47,118 nucleotides of DNA, from positions 1 through 47,118 of the forward strand of contig NZ_BBMP01000002.1 in the NCBI RefSeq assembly GCF_000755245.1, given 5' to 3'. Origin of the DNA: Halococcus sediminicola. Lineage in GTDB: Archaea; Halobacteriota; Halobacteria; Halobacteriales; Halococcaceae. Shown in pieces: positions 31,714 to 41,171 of the stretch. Both the position numbers and the translations under genes were made by a program. Position 1 is the stretch's first letter; the number at the start of each line of letters is the position of its first letter. The notes under the pieces were generated by a model. That model was not told the DNA's origin and did not search any database. It saw only the letters and a program-made list of their open reading frames with translations.

Positions 31714-33219
31714 TCAGAGGACGTACAGCGCGCCGTATTTCTCGTTCACGTAGTCGAGGAAGTGGTCGGCGGTGAACGGTTCGCCGGTGGCCTCCTCGAC
31801 GAGGTCCGGCGTCGTGTAGCGCTTGCCGTGCTGGTGGACATTGGTGGTGAGCCAGTCGTGCAGCGGGCCGAATTTCCCCTGTTCGATCTGCCCGTCGAGG
31901 TCGTCGATGTCTTCGTCGGCGCTCGCGTACAACTGCGCCGCGAGCACGCTGCCGAGCGAATAGGTGGGGAAGTACCCGAAGGTGCCGTGTGACCAGTGGA
32001 TGTCCTGCAAACATCCTTGAGCGTCGGTGTCGGGCCGGACCCCGAGATACTCCTTCATCTTGTCGTTCCAGACTTGGGGGACCTCGCTCACGTCGAGGTC
32101 GCCCTCGATGAGTTCGCGCTCGATCTCGAATCGGAGCACGATGTGCATATGGTAGGTCAGTTCGTCCGCCTCGACCCGAATGAGGTTGTCATCATAGACG
32201 CGGTTGGCAGCCTCGTAGGCCTCTCGTGCGGTGACATCGTCGAGTTCCGGGAAGCGTTCGTGGACTCGGGGCAAAAAGAGCGACCAGAACGGCTCCGAGC
32301 GGCCCACGTGATTTTCCCAGAGTCTGGATTGTGACTCGTGGACCGAGAGATTTCTGTTCTCGCCGAGCGGCGTTCCGTACTCGTCGTCGGGCAGGCCCTG
32401 CGTGTAGGTCGCGTGGCCGAACTCGTGGATGGTGCTCGTGAGCGCGCCGAGCATGTCTGCCTCGTCGTAGCGCGTCGTCACGCGCGCGTCGAAGGTGGTG
32501 CCCGTCGAGAACGGATGCGGCGCGGTGTCGAGTCGGCCCCGGTCCCAGTCGTAGCCCAACGTATCGAGCGCGTCGCGGGTGAGTTCTTCCTGCGTGTCGG
32601 CGTCGAATTCCCCTTCGAAGGGTCGGGCGAGTTCCACGTCACTCGCGCCCACTCGGTCGATGAGGGGGACGAGTTCCTCGCGCAGGCGCTCCAGGATCTC
32701 CTCGGCGGTGTCGAGACCGAGATACGGTTCGTAATCCTCGAAGAGCACCTCGTAGGCCGGCCGGTCGGGGTCGATGTGCTCGGCGTAGTCGCGCTTGAGA
32801 CCGATGAGTTTCTCCAGAACGGGCGCGAATTTCGAGAAATCGTCCCCGGCTCTGGCCTCCTTCCAAATCGGTAGCGCTTCGCTCGTCGTCTTCGAAATCT
32901 CCTCGACGAGGTCGGTTGGAACGCGCGTCGCACGCTCGTATTGGCGGCGGATCTCGCGGACGGCGGCAGCCTCCTCTCCTGTGAGGTCCGCGCTCTCGGC
33001 CGCATCGAGTGCCTCACCCATCGCTTCCTCCGTGAGGAGTTCGTGACTCGTCGCCGAGAGCGCCGAGAGCTGTGCCGAGCGCGCGGGCGTGCCGCCCGCG
33101 GGCATCATCACCTCCTGGTCCCAGTTGAGCACGCCTGCTGCGTTCTCGATGTTCGAGATGCGCTCGTAGCGCTCGACGAGATCCCCGTAGGCGGTGGTCT
33201 GCGTGGCGTCGGTTGCCAT
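31714..33219 (-). CDS. Carboxypeptidase Taq-type (M32 family)
   Basis: A 501-residue, mostly helical metallocarboxypeptidase. The zinc site HEFGH is at 265-269 with the third ligand E295 in SVHESQSRLWEN. Other family segments include GVLNWDQEVMMP at the start, the region IRVEADELTYHMHIVLRFEIE, and DIHWSHGTFGYFPTYSLGS. It removes C-terminal residues from peptides in the cytoplasm. The ATG at 33219 gives the standard length. It lies 25 bases after the M20 gene on the same strand, so a peptide-degradation operon is likely. Confidence 0.94.
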   Translation of the reverse strand: MATDATQTTAYGDLVERYERISNIENAAGVLNWDQEVMMPAGGTPARSAQLSALSATSHELLTEEAMGEALDAAESADLTGEEAAAVREIRRQYERATRVPTDLVEEISKTTSEALPIWKEARAGDDFSKFAPVLEKLIGLKRDYAEHIDPDRPAYEVLFEDYEPYLGLDTAEEILERLREELVPLIDRVGASDVELARPFEGEFDADTQEELTRDALDTLGYDWDRGRLDTAPHPFSTGTTFDARVTTRYDEADMLGALTSTIHEFGHATYTQGLPDDEYGTPLGENRNLSVHESQSRLWENHVGRSEPFWSLFLPRVHERFPELDDVTAREAYEAANRVYDDNLIRVEADELTYHMHIVLRFEIERELIEGDLDVSEVPQVWNDKMKEYLGVRPDTDAQGCLQDIHWSHGTFGYFPTYSLGSVLAAQLYASADEDIDDLDGQIEQGKFGPLHDWLTTNVHQHGKRYTTPDLVEEATGEPFTADHFLDYVNEKYGALYVL

Positions 33220-33244
33220 ACTCGAATCCCGGGGCGGCGGCCTA

Positions 33245-34318
33245 TCAATTCTTGCCTCCCAATGCCACGCTCCGGTAGATGGCATAACAACGCTCCAGTC
33301 CGTCGAGCGAGACGCTTTCGCCTTTGGTGTGCGCCTCGCCCGGCTCGGCGGGGCCACAGACCACGCACGTCACCCCCGCCTCGGCGAGCCAGCCCGCATC
33401 GGTCGCGTGCGGTTTCGTCACCGCCTCGGGGTCACCGTATTGAGCCTCGTCAGCGGCCGCGAGCACCTGCTGGGCGAACGACTCGTCGTCGCAGGCCATC
33501 GGCGGAAGGTCCTGATCGATCTCCCATTCGACGCCCTCACACTCGACCCGCGAGAGCGGCGCGCGCTCTCCTGGGACTGTTCGCTCGTCGACGGTCACCG
33601 AGCAGGATTCGGGGATCACGTTCCACGCCGACCCGCCCTCGATCTCAGTGACGACGACACTTCCCTTCACGCTCTCGCCGAGAACGTCGGCGCTCGGCCC
33701 GTCCATCTCCCGAACTCCGTCGACCGCCTCACCCGCCCGGTAGATGGCGTTCTCGCCGGCCTCGGGTTCGCTCGCGTGTGCGGCGGTCCCGCGGGCGGTG
33801 ATAGTGCTCGCCCGCCGGCCCTTGTGGGCGATTGCGACGTCCGTCACGCCGGCCGCCGAGTATCCCGTCGAGCCTTCGCCGACGATGGCGTAGTCGGGTG
33901 CGAATCCCTCGTCGATGGCGTGGCGTGCGCCCTCGCCACCGATCTCCTCGCCGACGAAACTGGCGAAGACGAGTTCGCTCTCAGGACTCACGTCACGAAA
34001 GGCACACATCGCGGCCGCGACAGCGCCTTTCATGTCCGCCGCACCGCGCCCGTAGAGGCGGCCGTCGCGCTCCGTGAGGACGTATTCGCCGCCGTCGAGC
34101 TGCGAATCGTCCGGCGGCACCACGTCGTGATGGCCGACGAGCGCGAGCGACGTTCCACCGCTCCCGCGCCGGGCGATGACGTTGCCGATCTCGTCACGAG
34201 TCACGTCGGCGTCGGTCTCGCGGCGGAGCCAGTGTTCGATGAAGTCGCCGACTTCGGTCTCGTCGTCGTGACTCGGGATCGCAACGAGGTCGCGGGTGAG
34301 GGCAGAGAGGCCGGACAT
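33245..34318 (-). CDS. M20-family metallohydrolase (ArgE/DapE/ACY1-like)
   Basis: A 357-residue co-catalytic zinc hydrolase. The metal site has H63 and D65 in VGHHDVVP, D95 in GAADMKG, and the catalytic E124 with E125 in VGEEIGG. The dimerisation domain starts around residue 165 (HKGRRASTITARGTAAHAS). A C-terminal metal histidine is likely in PGEAHTKGE. Substrates in the family include N-acyl amino acids, succinyl-diaminopimelate and peptides. Which one applies cannot be told. The ATG at 34318 is the natural start. It is the first gene of a two-gene unit with the M32 peptidase. Confidence 0.92.
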   Translation of the reverse strand: MSGLSALTRDLVAIPSHDDETEVGDFIEHWLRRETDADVTRDEIGNVIARRGSGGTSLALVGHHDVVPPDDSQLDGGEYVLTERDGRLYGRGAADMKGAVAAAMCAFRDVSPESELVFASFVGEEIGGEGARHAIDEGFAPDYAIVGEGSTGYSAAGVTDVAIAHKGRRASTITARGTAAHASEPEAGENAIYRAGEAVDGVREMDGPSADVLGESVKGSVVVTEIEGGSAWNVIPESCSVTVDERTVPGERAPLSRVECEGVEWEIDQDLPPMACDDESFAQQVLAAADEAQYGDPEAVTKPHATDAGWLAEAGVTCVVCGPAEPGEAHTKGESVSLDGLERCYAIYRSVALGGKN

Positions 34319-34399
34319 GACTGGCGGTCGGGCAGCGGCGCATAAGCGCTTTCGCCCGCGCTTGAACATCCTTATGCCGCTCGCCGGCGTTGTTCGCTC

Positions 34400-36268
34400 A
34401 TGACTATCGTCCCGGACACGAGCGCCGTCATCGACGGACGCGTGTCCGAACGAGCGGCGAGCGGTGCGCTCTCCGGCGAGACGGTCGCGGTTCCCGAGGC
34501 AGTCGTCGCCGAACTCGAAGCCCAGGCCAACGCCAGGACCGAAACCGGCTGGGAGGGTCTCGACGAACTCCAGCGACTCACCGACCTCGCCGACGACGGC
34601 GAGATCGAGATCGAATACATCGGGCGGCGACCCGACGCGAGCGAGCGCCACAGCGCCGCCGAGGGCAGCGTCGACGCGCTCATCCGCGACCTCGCGGCCG
34701 AGCACGGCGCAACCCTCCTCACGAGCGACGAGGTTCAGAGCGAGGTCGCCCGCGCCACCGGGCTTTCCGTCGAGTACGTCGAACCCGAGGTCCGTGAGGT
34801 CGAGGCGCTTTCCATCGAGGAGTTCTTCGACGACGAGACGATGAGCGTCCACCTCAAAACCGATGTTCCGCCGATGGCGAAGCGCGGGACGGTCGGCGAG
34901 ATGCGCTTCGAGGAGATCGGCGACGAGGCGCTCACCGAGGGCGAACTCCGCGAGTGGATGGGGGAAATCGAGAGCGCCACGCGCGCGTCGAGCGACGGGT
35001 TCGTCGAACTCGATAGTAACGGGATGACGATCGTCCAGTTCGGCGAGTACCGCATCGCGCTCGCCGAGCCACCCTTTGCCGACGGGCTGGAGATCACGGC
35101 GGTTCGCCCGATCGCCGAGACCGAACTGGCGGACTACGACTACGCCGAGGACCTCCGCGAGCGCCTGCTCGACCACCAGCGCGGCGTGCTCGTCGCCGGC
35201 GCACCCGGAGCGGGGAAATCGACGCTTGCGGGTGCGGTCGCCGAGTTCCTCGCCGATTCGGGCTTCTCGGTGAAGACGATGGAGAAGCCGCGCGACCTGC
35301 AGGTGGGTCCCGACGTGACCCAGTACACCGAGCTCGACGGGCGCATGGAGAACACGGCCGATTCGCTGTTGATGGTACGACCGGACTACACTATCTACGA
35401 CGAGGTCCGCAAGACCGAGGACTTCTCCGTGTTCGCGGACATGCGCCTCGCGGGCGTCGGGATGGTCGGGGTCGTCCACGCGACGCGGGCCATCGACGCG
35501 CTCGGGCGACTGGTCGGTCGCGTCGAGTTGGGTATGATACCCCAAGTGGTCGACACCGTAGTGTTCGTCGAGGCCGGCGAGATCGCCACCGTCTACGACG
35601 TCAAGACGGAGGTCAAGGTTCCCGAGGGGCTGATGGAGGAGGACCTCGCGCGACCCGTCATCCAGGTCCGGGACTTCGAGACCGGGCGGCCGGAGTACGA
35701 GATATACAGCTTCAACCGGCAGGTCGTCACCGTGCCGGTGGGCGACGCCGAGAGCGAGGACAGTGGCGTCGACAGGATCGCAAAGCAGGAGATCGAGCGG
35801 GAGATCCGCTCGGTCGCGCACGGGAGCTGTGAGGTCGATCTCAAGAGTGCGAATACGGCTGTGGTCTACGTCGAGGAGGCCGATATCTCGACGGTGATCG
35901 GCAAGGGTGGCGGGCGCATCACCGACATCGAGAACAGGCTGGGCATCGACATCGACGTGCGGACGTTCGACGAGCGGCCCGATGGGCGGTCCGGCGGCGG
36001 TGCTGGCGGGTCGAGTGGCGGTGCGGGCGGCGGTGGCGGCAGCGGTGCGGGCGATATCGTGACGCCCGAAATTACTGCTCGACACGTCGTCATCCCGATG
36101 GAGGGTCACGCGGGCGAGACGGTCGAGGTGCAGGCCAACGGCGAGTATCTGTTCACGGCGACGGTCTCGCGCGGCGGCGAGGTGCAGGTTTCCCGTGGGA
36201 GCGCCATCGCCGAGGAGCTGGAGCAGGCCATCGACCGCGGGCGGCAGGTCACGGTCGCGCCGTCGTAG
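34400..36268 (+). CDS. PIN-domain / secretion-type ATPase / KH protein (PINA-like)
   Basis: A 622-residue three-part protein. The PIN domain (about 1-140) starts PDTSAVIDGR with D6 and D12. An ATPase core of the PilT/VirB11 type has Walker A GAPGAGKST at 267-275, and YDEVRKTEDFSVFADMRLAGVGMVGVVHATRA in the Walker B and histidine-box region. A KH domain with VIGKGGGRI lies at about 490-530, and a TRAM-like beta domain follows a Gly-rich linker. Sulfolobus PINA of this type promotes Holliday-junction branch migration. The haloarchaeal protein probably acts in DNA repair. A CTTATG box 25-30 bases upstream fits a leaderless start. Confidence 0.92.
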   Translation: MTIVPDTSAVIDGRVSERAASGALSGETVAVPEAVVAELEAQANARTETGWEGLDELQRLTDLADDGEIEIEYIGRRPDASERHSAAEGSVDALIRDLAAEHGATLLTSDEVQSEVARATGLSVEYVEPEVREVEALSIEEFFDDETMSVHLKTDVPPMAKRGTVGEMRFEEIGDEALTEGELREWMGEIESATRASSDGFVELDSNGMTIVQFGEYRIALAEPPFADGLEITAVRPIAETELADYDYAEDLRERLLDHQRGVLVAGAPGAGKSTLAGAVAEFLADSGFSVKTMEKPRDLQVGPDVTQYTELDGRMENTADSLLMVRPDYTIYDEVRKTEDFSVFADMRLAGVGMVGVVHATRAIDALGRLVGRVELGMIPQVVDTVVFVEAGEIATVYDVKTEVKVPEGLMEEDLARPVIQVRDFETGRPEYEIYSFNRQVVTVPVGDAESEDSGVDRIAKQEIEREIRSVAHGSCEVDLKSANTAVVYVEEADISTVIGKGGGRITDIENRLGIDIDVRTFDERPDGRSGGGAGGSSGGAGGGGGSGAGDIVTPEITARHVVIPMEGHAGETVEVQANGEYLFTATVSRGGEVQVSRGSAIAEELEQAIDRGRQVTVAPS

Positions 36269-36668
36269 GCAACCACAGCCGGTCGATTTTCTGTGATTCG
36301 TACCCGTGGCTGCGGCGTGGTTGCGGTGCGGGTGCGGTTCCTAGTGGATGAAGGGCGAGGCTACGAGCGAAGCGAGTAGCCGAGGGCTTCGGCGGTGCGG
36401 TGTTGTGCGGTTGTGGAGCTGTCGGCTGGAGCGCGTCCGGCGTCAGCCGGACGCGCTCCGACGGGAAAGGTAGGGCTGCGGTGCGGAAATGGTGGATTGC
36501 GGACTCTGCGCGGGCCGGGCGCGTGGCCCGGCCCGCGCAATGCGTTGCGGTTGCGGCCTGGTGGTGCCGAAAAATCGAAGATTTTTCGCATGCCAAAAAC
36601 GCCGCGCTGCGGCGTTTTTGAGCAACACGAAAAGGGCGAGCGAGCGCGCCAAGCGCGAGCGAGGGCTT
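36269..36668. other. Hairpin-dense intergenic region
   Basis: No gene. This 400-bp stretch begins with repeat copy B (36318-36410) and continues with four perfect stem-loops: 36428-36459 (14-bp stem, loop GTCA), 36507-36539 (14-bp stem, 5-nt loop), 36568-36588 (9-bp stem, loop GAA) and 36594-36620 (12-bp stem, loop GCT). It lies between two convergent genes, so terminators are part of the story, yet four of them exceed the need. Confidence 0.85.
36318..36410 (+). repeat. Interspersed repeat copy B (hairpin-containing)
   Basis: Conserved segments GGTTGCGGTG, GGATGAAGGGCGAG (36346-36359) and CGAGGGCTTCGGCGG (36381-36395) flank GCTAC...GTAGC (36360-36380), a hairpin with a different sequence from the one in copy A (17691-17800). 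The orientation is opposite to copy A. Confidence 0.75.
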
Positions 36669-38213
36669 TCAGGTGCGCCAGTACGACGGAGTGAGGAGGA
36701 CGAGCACGGGTAGGATTTCGAGCCGGCCGATCCACATCAGGAAGGTCATGAGCAGTTTCGAGGTGGCCGGGAAGTCGAGGTAGTTGTTCATCGGGCCGAC
36801 GGCTCCGAAGCCCGGACCGACGTTCCCGAGGGTTGCGGCGACGGCGCTCATCGCCTCAAAGGCGGGGACCTGCTGGCCGACGCGCCAGGCGTCGGCGACC
36901 ACCAGCAAGGTGGCGACGAAGAAGAAGACGAGATACAGCAGCGTGAACGCGTAGATGCCGCGGATGGCGCGCTCGTCGACGACGCGACCGCCGAGGCGCA
37001 CCGGCGAGACGGCCTCGGGGTGGACAGTCGTGAAGAGCTCTCGACGGAGGGATTTGACGATGACGACCCAGCGGACGATCTTGATCGCGCCGCCGGTCGA
37101 GCCGGCCGAGCCACCGATGAACATCCCGAACAGGAGGAGGTACTGGGCGGGGTCGCTCCACGTGTTGAAGTCCATGTTGGCGTAGCCCGTCGTCGTGATG
37201 ACCGAGACGACGTTGAACGCGGCGTGACGGACCGAGTCCTCGACTTCGCCCATTATCGGCGGCACCGCATCCGTGACGGTCTCGATGCCCGTGCCGGCGA
37301 AGAGCAGTCCGGCGACGAGCGCCGTGAGCACGCCGATGACGCCGACGTACGAGCGGAACTCGATGTCGTCGGTCAACTCGCGTGGATCGCCACTGAGAAC
37401 GTGCCAGAAGAGCGCGAAGTTCGTCCCGGCGGCGACCATGAAGGGGATGATGACCCACTGGACGGCTGCCGAGAACGCCTCTATCGAGCGGGCTTCGGGC
37501 GAGAAGCCACCCGTGGGCATCGTCGTGAGCGGATGGGCGACGGCGTTGTACAGTTCCATGTTCGGGGCGAGACCGGCGAGATGCAGCCCGTAGAGGAGCA
37601 CCATCTCGAGGAGGGTAAATCCCAAGTACGCGAGCCAGAGCACGCGCGCGGTCTTCGCGATGCGCGGCGTGAGCTTCTCGATGCCCGGACCGGGCGCTTC
37701 GGCGTCCATCAGTTGTGCGCCACCGACCGAGAGTTCCGGCAGGATGGCCACGGCGAGGACGACGATGCCCATCCCGCCGAGCCACTGGGTGAGCTGTCGC
37801 CAGAGCAAGAGTGCGTGCGAGTGCTGGTCGAAGGAGATCTCGCCCATCACCGTCGCGCCAGTGGTCGTAAAGCCGCTCATCGCCTCGAAGATCGCATTGG
37901 CGGGATGGGCGAGCGTCGATGCGGTGCCAAAGCCCGCCAGCAGGTACGGAATCGCCCCCACGAGGGTGACGACGACCCACGTGAGCGCGACCATCAGAAA
38001 GCCCTCGCGCGCGCCGAGGTCGGGATTCGGCTCCGCGCGTTCGAGCGCCAGTCCGACGACCACGGTGACGACGAACGCGATGGCGAACGTCAGCACGTCC
38101 CGCCCGTAGAACAGCGCCACCGCGAGCGGGACGAGCAGCGTCGCCGAGAGGTACTTGACGACCGTGCCGACGAGACCGACACTCGCCCGCCAATCGACAC
38201 GCAGCCGGCCCAT
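36669..38213 (-). CDS. trkH: TrkH-type potassium channel subunit (distal copy)
   Basis: A 514-residue membrane protein of the KtrB/TrkH superfamily: four repeated M1-P-M2 units. The four filter loops are recognisable: FEAMSGFTTTGATVMG, NAVAHPLTTMPTGGFSPE, FNVVSVITTTGYANMD and AMSAVAATLGNVGPGFG. ATG 38213 gives MGRLRVDWRAS; a GTG six codons upstream is an alternative. The gene follows a second trkH by 57 bases on the same strand and belongs with trkA. It moves K+ into the cytoplasm, the main osmolyte of the cell. Confidence 0.92.
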   Translation of the reverse strand: MGRLRVDWRASVGLVGTVVKYLSATLLVPLAVALFYGRDVLTFAIAFVVTVVVGLALERAEPNPDLGAREGFLMVALTWVVVTLVGAIPYLLAGFGTASTLAHPANAIFEAMSGFTTTGATVMGEISFDQHSHALLLWRQLTQWLGGMGIVVLAVAILPELSVGGAQLMDAEAPGPGIEKLTPRIAKTARVLWLAYLGFTLLEMVLLYGLHLAGLAPNMELYNAVAHPLTTMPTGGFSPEARSIEAFSAAVQWVIIPFMVAAGTNFALFWHVLSGDPRELTDDIEFRSYVGVIGVLTALVAGLLFAGTGIETVTDAVPPIMGEVEDSVRHAAFNVVSVITTTGYANMDFNTWSDPAQYLLLFGMFIGGSAGSTGGAIKIVRWVVIVKSLRRELFTTVHPEAVSPVRLGGRVVDERAIRGIYAFTLLYLVFFFVATLLVVADAWRVGQQVPAFEAMSAVAATLGNVGPGFGAVGPMNNYLDFPATSKLLMTFLMWIGRLEILPVLVLLTPSYWRT

Positions 38214-38270
38214 CGACCAGTTCAAAGCCACGTTCGGCTTGGCGACTGTCTCCCAAATTAGTCCATCGTT

Positions 38271-39761
38271 CTACGACCGCCAGAACGCGCCCGTAAAGAG
38301 CACGAGCACGGGCACGATCTCGATGCGCCCGACCCACATCAGGAGCGTCATTGCGAGTTTCGTCGAGACGGGAAACCCCTCGTAGCTCCCGTAGGGACCC
38401 GCGAAGCCGAAGGCCGGGCCGATGTTGAGAACGGTCGAGGCCGCCGCGCTCATCGCCTCGAACTCGGTGAGATCGAGACCGACCCGTGCGGCGTCGACGA
38501 CGACGAACACCGTCAACAGCGAGACGATGACGATGCTCACGAGCGTGTAGGTGTAGATGTCGCGGATGGTGGTCTCGTCGATCGGCGACCCCGAGAGGCG
38601 CACCGGGCGGATCGCCTCCGGGTGGATGGCCGTAAAGAGGTCGCGCCGAAAGGTCTTCACGACGACCAGCCAGCGGACGGTTTTGATCGAGCAGGTGGTC
38701 GAACCGGCCATCCCGCCGATGAACATCCCGACGAAGAGGACGTGTCGCGAGAGCACCGACCACGCGTCGAAATCGACCGTCGCGTAGCCCGTGGTCGTGA
38801 ATATCGAGACGACCTGAAAGAGCGCGTGTCGGAGCGTCGTTTCCACGGTTCCGAACCGGCCGTCGAGTGCGAGCGACGTGGCGACGAGCGCCGTCGCGGT
38901 GAGGACGATCCCGAGATAGAAACGAAACTCCTCGCTTTCGCGCAGGCGGCTCGGGTCGCCCTGCGTGAGGTGATAGAGCAACACGAAGTTGGTCGCGCCG
39001 ACGAACATGAACGGGATCGTCGCCCACTGGACCGCCGGCGAGAACGCGCCGATGCTCGCCGCTTTAGGCGAGAAGCCCGCCGTCGAGACGGCGGTGAGTG
39101 CGTGGGCGACCGCGTCGTAAAGCGTCATCGCGGGTGCCATCCCGGAAAGATGCAGTGCGAACAACACGACAACCATCAACCCCGTGAGTCCGGCGTAGAT
39201 GCCGCCGAGCAGCCGTGCGGTCTTGGTGATCTTCGGCGCGAGCTTGGTGACGTCGGTGGTCTGGGTTTCGGTTTCCATCAGCTGTGCGCCGCTAACCGAG
39301 AGTTCCGAAAGCAGGCCGACTGCAAGCACCAACACCCCGAGACCGCCGAGCCACTGGAGGACGCTGCGCCAGAGCAGTATCGACCGCGAGTGAACGCTGA
39401 AATCGCCGATGACGGTCGCACCGGTCGTCGTAATGCCGCTCATCGCCTCGAAGAGGGCGTTGACCGGGTGGGCGAGCGTGCCCGCGCCGGCGAGGACGAA
39501 GGGGATGGTGCCGACGAGCGCGACGGCGAGCCACGCGAGCGCCACCAGCAAGAACGCCTCGCGCGGGCCGGGCGTCGAGCGCTCGAAGCGCTTCAGTCCG
39601 GTGCCGACCGCGAGCGCGAACACCGTCGGGACGGCGAACGGGAGCAGTGCTTCGCCGTAGACGAGCGCAACGGCGACGAGCGCGGCCAGCGGGGCCGCGA
39701 GTGCTTGGAGGACGATCCCGAGGAAACTCGCGCTCGTCCGGACGTCGACCCGAATCGCCAT
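38271..39761 (-). CDS. trkH: TrkH-type potassium channel subunit (proximal copy)
   Basis: A 496-residue paralogue of the distal trkH. Filter loops include FEAMSGITTTGATVIG, VAHALTAVSTAGFSPK, VVSIFTTTGYATVD and AASTVLNIGPAFGF. The gating-type segment after repeat three differs: GSTTCSIKTVRW here versus GSTGGAIKIVRW in the other copy. Its ATG overlaps the trkA stop by one base (TGATG at 39759-39763), suggesting translational coupling and subunit pairing with this TrkA. Confidence 0.92.
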   Translation of the reverse strand: MAIRVDVRTSASFLGIVLQALAAPLAALVAVALVYGEALLPFAVPTVFALAVGTGLKRFERSTPGPREAFLLVALAWLAVALVGTIPFVLAGAGTLAHPVNALFEAMSGITTTGATVIGDFSVHSRSILLWRSVLQWLGGLGVLVLAVGLLSELSVSGAQLMETETQTTDVTKLAPKITKTARLLGGIYAGLTGLMVVVLFALHLSGMAPAMTLYDAVAHALTAVSTAGFSPKAASIGAFSPAVQWATIPFMFVGATNFVLLYHLTQGDPSRLRESEEFRFYLGIVLTATALVATSLALDGRFGTVETTLRHALFQVVSIFTTTGYATVDFDAWSVLSRHVLFVGMFIGGMAGSTTCSIKTVRWLVVVKTFRRDLFTAIHPEAIRPVRLSGSPIDETTIRDIYTYTLVSIVIVSLLTVFVVVDAARVGLDLTEFEAMSAAASTVLNIGPAFGFAGPYGSYEGFPVSTKLAMTLLMWVGRIEIVPVLVLFTGAFWRS

Positions 39762-41095
39762 CAGACGCGGCGTGCCACCGCGTCGATGGCGTCGGTTTGT
39801 GCGAAGACGACGACGTGGTCACCCACCTCGACCACCGTATCGCCCCGCGGGGTGATGAACTCACCATCGCGGGTTATCGCGCCGACGGTGACCTGTGCCG
39901 GGAGGTCGGCGGCGGACTCGCTGATGGGGCGGTCGGCGAGTGAGCTGTCGGGGCCGATCTCGATTTCGAGGACTTCGGCGCGGTCGTGATCGATGATGGC
40001 GATGTTCTCCATGTGGCCGTCGAGGGTGAAGCGGATGATCTCCTCGGCGGTCGCATCGCGCGGGTTGATGGCCGCGCCGACGCCGACCGCCTCGAAGAGA
40101 TCGGTGTATTCGGCGCTCTCGACGACCGCCACCGTCCGACTGACGCCGACACGCGTGGCGAGCAGCGATGCCAGCAGGTTCTTCTCGTCGGAGCCGAGCG
40201 CGGCGATGGCCACGTCGGCGTCGCCGACGTGTTCGCGCGCGAGGAACTCCCGGTCGGTGGCGTCGCTCGACATAACAGTAGTATGAGGGAGGGCCTCGGC
40301 GAGTTCGCGCGCGCGCCCCTCGTCGCGCTCGATGAGTCGCGGGTACAGCCCTCGCTCTTCGAGCAGTTGGGCCGTCTGGACGGCGATCTCGCTCCCGCCG
40401 ATGATGACGACGTCCTGTCCGTCGCTGTCGCGGTCGGGCGCGAGGTCGGCGGCGAACGCGCGCGTGCTCTCGGGGCTGCCGATGACGATGATCTCGTCGC
40501 CGGCTTCGAGTTCCGTCTCGCCTTCCGGGATGAGAACGCCCTCCTCGCGGAGCACGGCCGCGAGGGTGAGTTCGGTGAAGTGGTCAGCCTCGGCGACCGT
40601 CTGGCCCGCGACGGGACTGTTCTCGGGGATGCAGAACTCCGCCAACAGGACGCTCCCTTCGGCGAAGACATCGACGTTCTGGGCGGCCGGCAGCCCGATG
40701 ACGCGGGCGATGGTCTCGGCGGCCAGCAGGTTCGTCGAGACCATGAAATCGACGCCGAACGCGCCGCCGGCTTCCTCCCACGTCGCCAGGTAGTTCGTCG
40801 ATCTGACGCGGGCGATGGTGAAGGGGTCGCTCGCCGTCTTGGCCGTCGCGCAGGTGACGATGTTCGTCTCGTCGTCGTCGGTGCTCGCGATGACCATGTC
40901 CGCCTGCTCAACGCCGGCCTCCCGCAGCGTCGAAAGCGACGTGCCGTTGCCCTCGATGGCGAGCACGTCGAGCGAGTAGGTGAGCGATTCGACGCGGTTG
41001 TCGTCGGTGTCGATCACGACGACCTCGTGATCGTCGTCGAGGCTCTCGGCGATCGAGGAGCCGACCTGTCCGGCCCCGACGATGATCACGCGCAC
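39761..41095 (-). CDS. trkA: TrkA potassium-uptake regulatory subunit
   Basis: A 444-residue protein with two RCK units, each RCK_N (NAD-type Rossmann) plus RCK_C. The first nucleotide motif is G7-A-G9-QV-G12 with IDTDDNRVESL following. The second begins VVIIGGSEIAVQTAQLLEERG. The C-terminal TrkA-C domain ends near the stop. It gates TrkH channels in response to nucleotides. The GTG at 41095 (MRVIIVGAGQVG) is the most natural start. It leads the operon trkA-trkH-trkH. Confidence 0.94.
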   Translation of the reverse strand: MRVIIVGAGQVGSSIAESLDDDHEVVVIDTDDNRVESLTYSLDVLAIEGNGTSLSTLREAGVEQADMVIASTDDDETNIVTCATAKTASDPFTIARVRSTNYLATWEEAGGAFGVDFMVSTNLLAAETIARVIGLPAAQNVDVFAEGSVLLAEFCIPENSPVAGQTVAEADHFTELTLAAVLREEGVLIPEGETELEAGDEIIVIGSPESTRAFAADLAPDRDSDGQDVVIIGGSEIAVQTAQLLEERGLYPRLIERDEGRARELAEALPHTTVMSSDATDREFLAREHVGDADVAIAALGSDEKNLLASLLATRVGVSRTVAVVESAEYTDLFEAVGVGAAINPRDATAEEIIRFTLDGHMENIAIIDHDRAEVLEIEIGPDSSLADRPISESAADLPAQVTVGAITRDGEFITPRGDTVVEVGDHVVVFAQTDAIDAVARRV

Positions 41096-41171
41096 GGGTA
41101 TCGCCCTCTGACCATACCGACGGTTCTCGCCGGCGAGTAAGTGGATTTCCCTTTCAGCGTCGCCCGCCCGC

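Noticed and set aside
33245-36109. A 954-codon minus-strand frame that includes the M20 gene
   Set aside because: Only the last 357 codons encode the M20 protein. The preceding part is antisense to the PINA-like gene and lacks protein character, so the start at 34318 is used instead.
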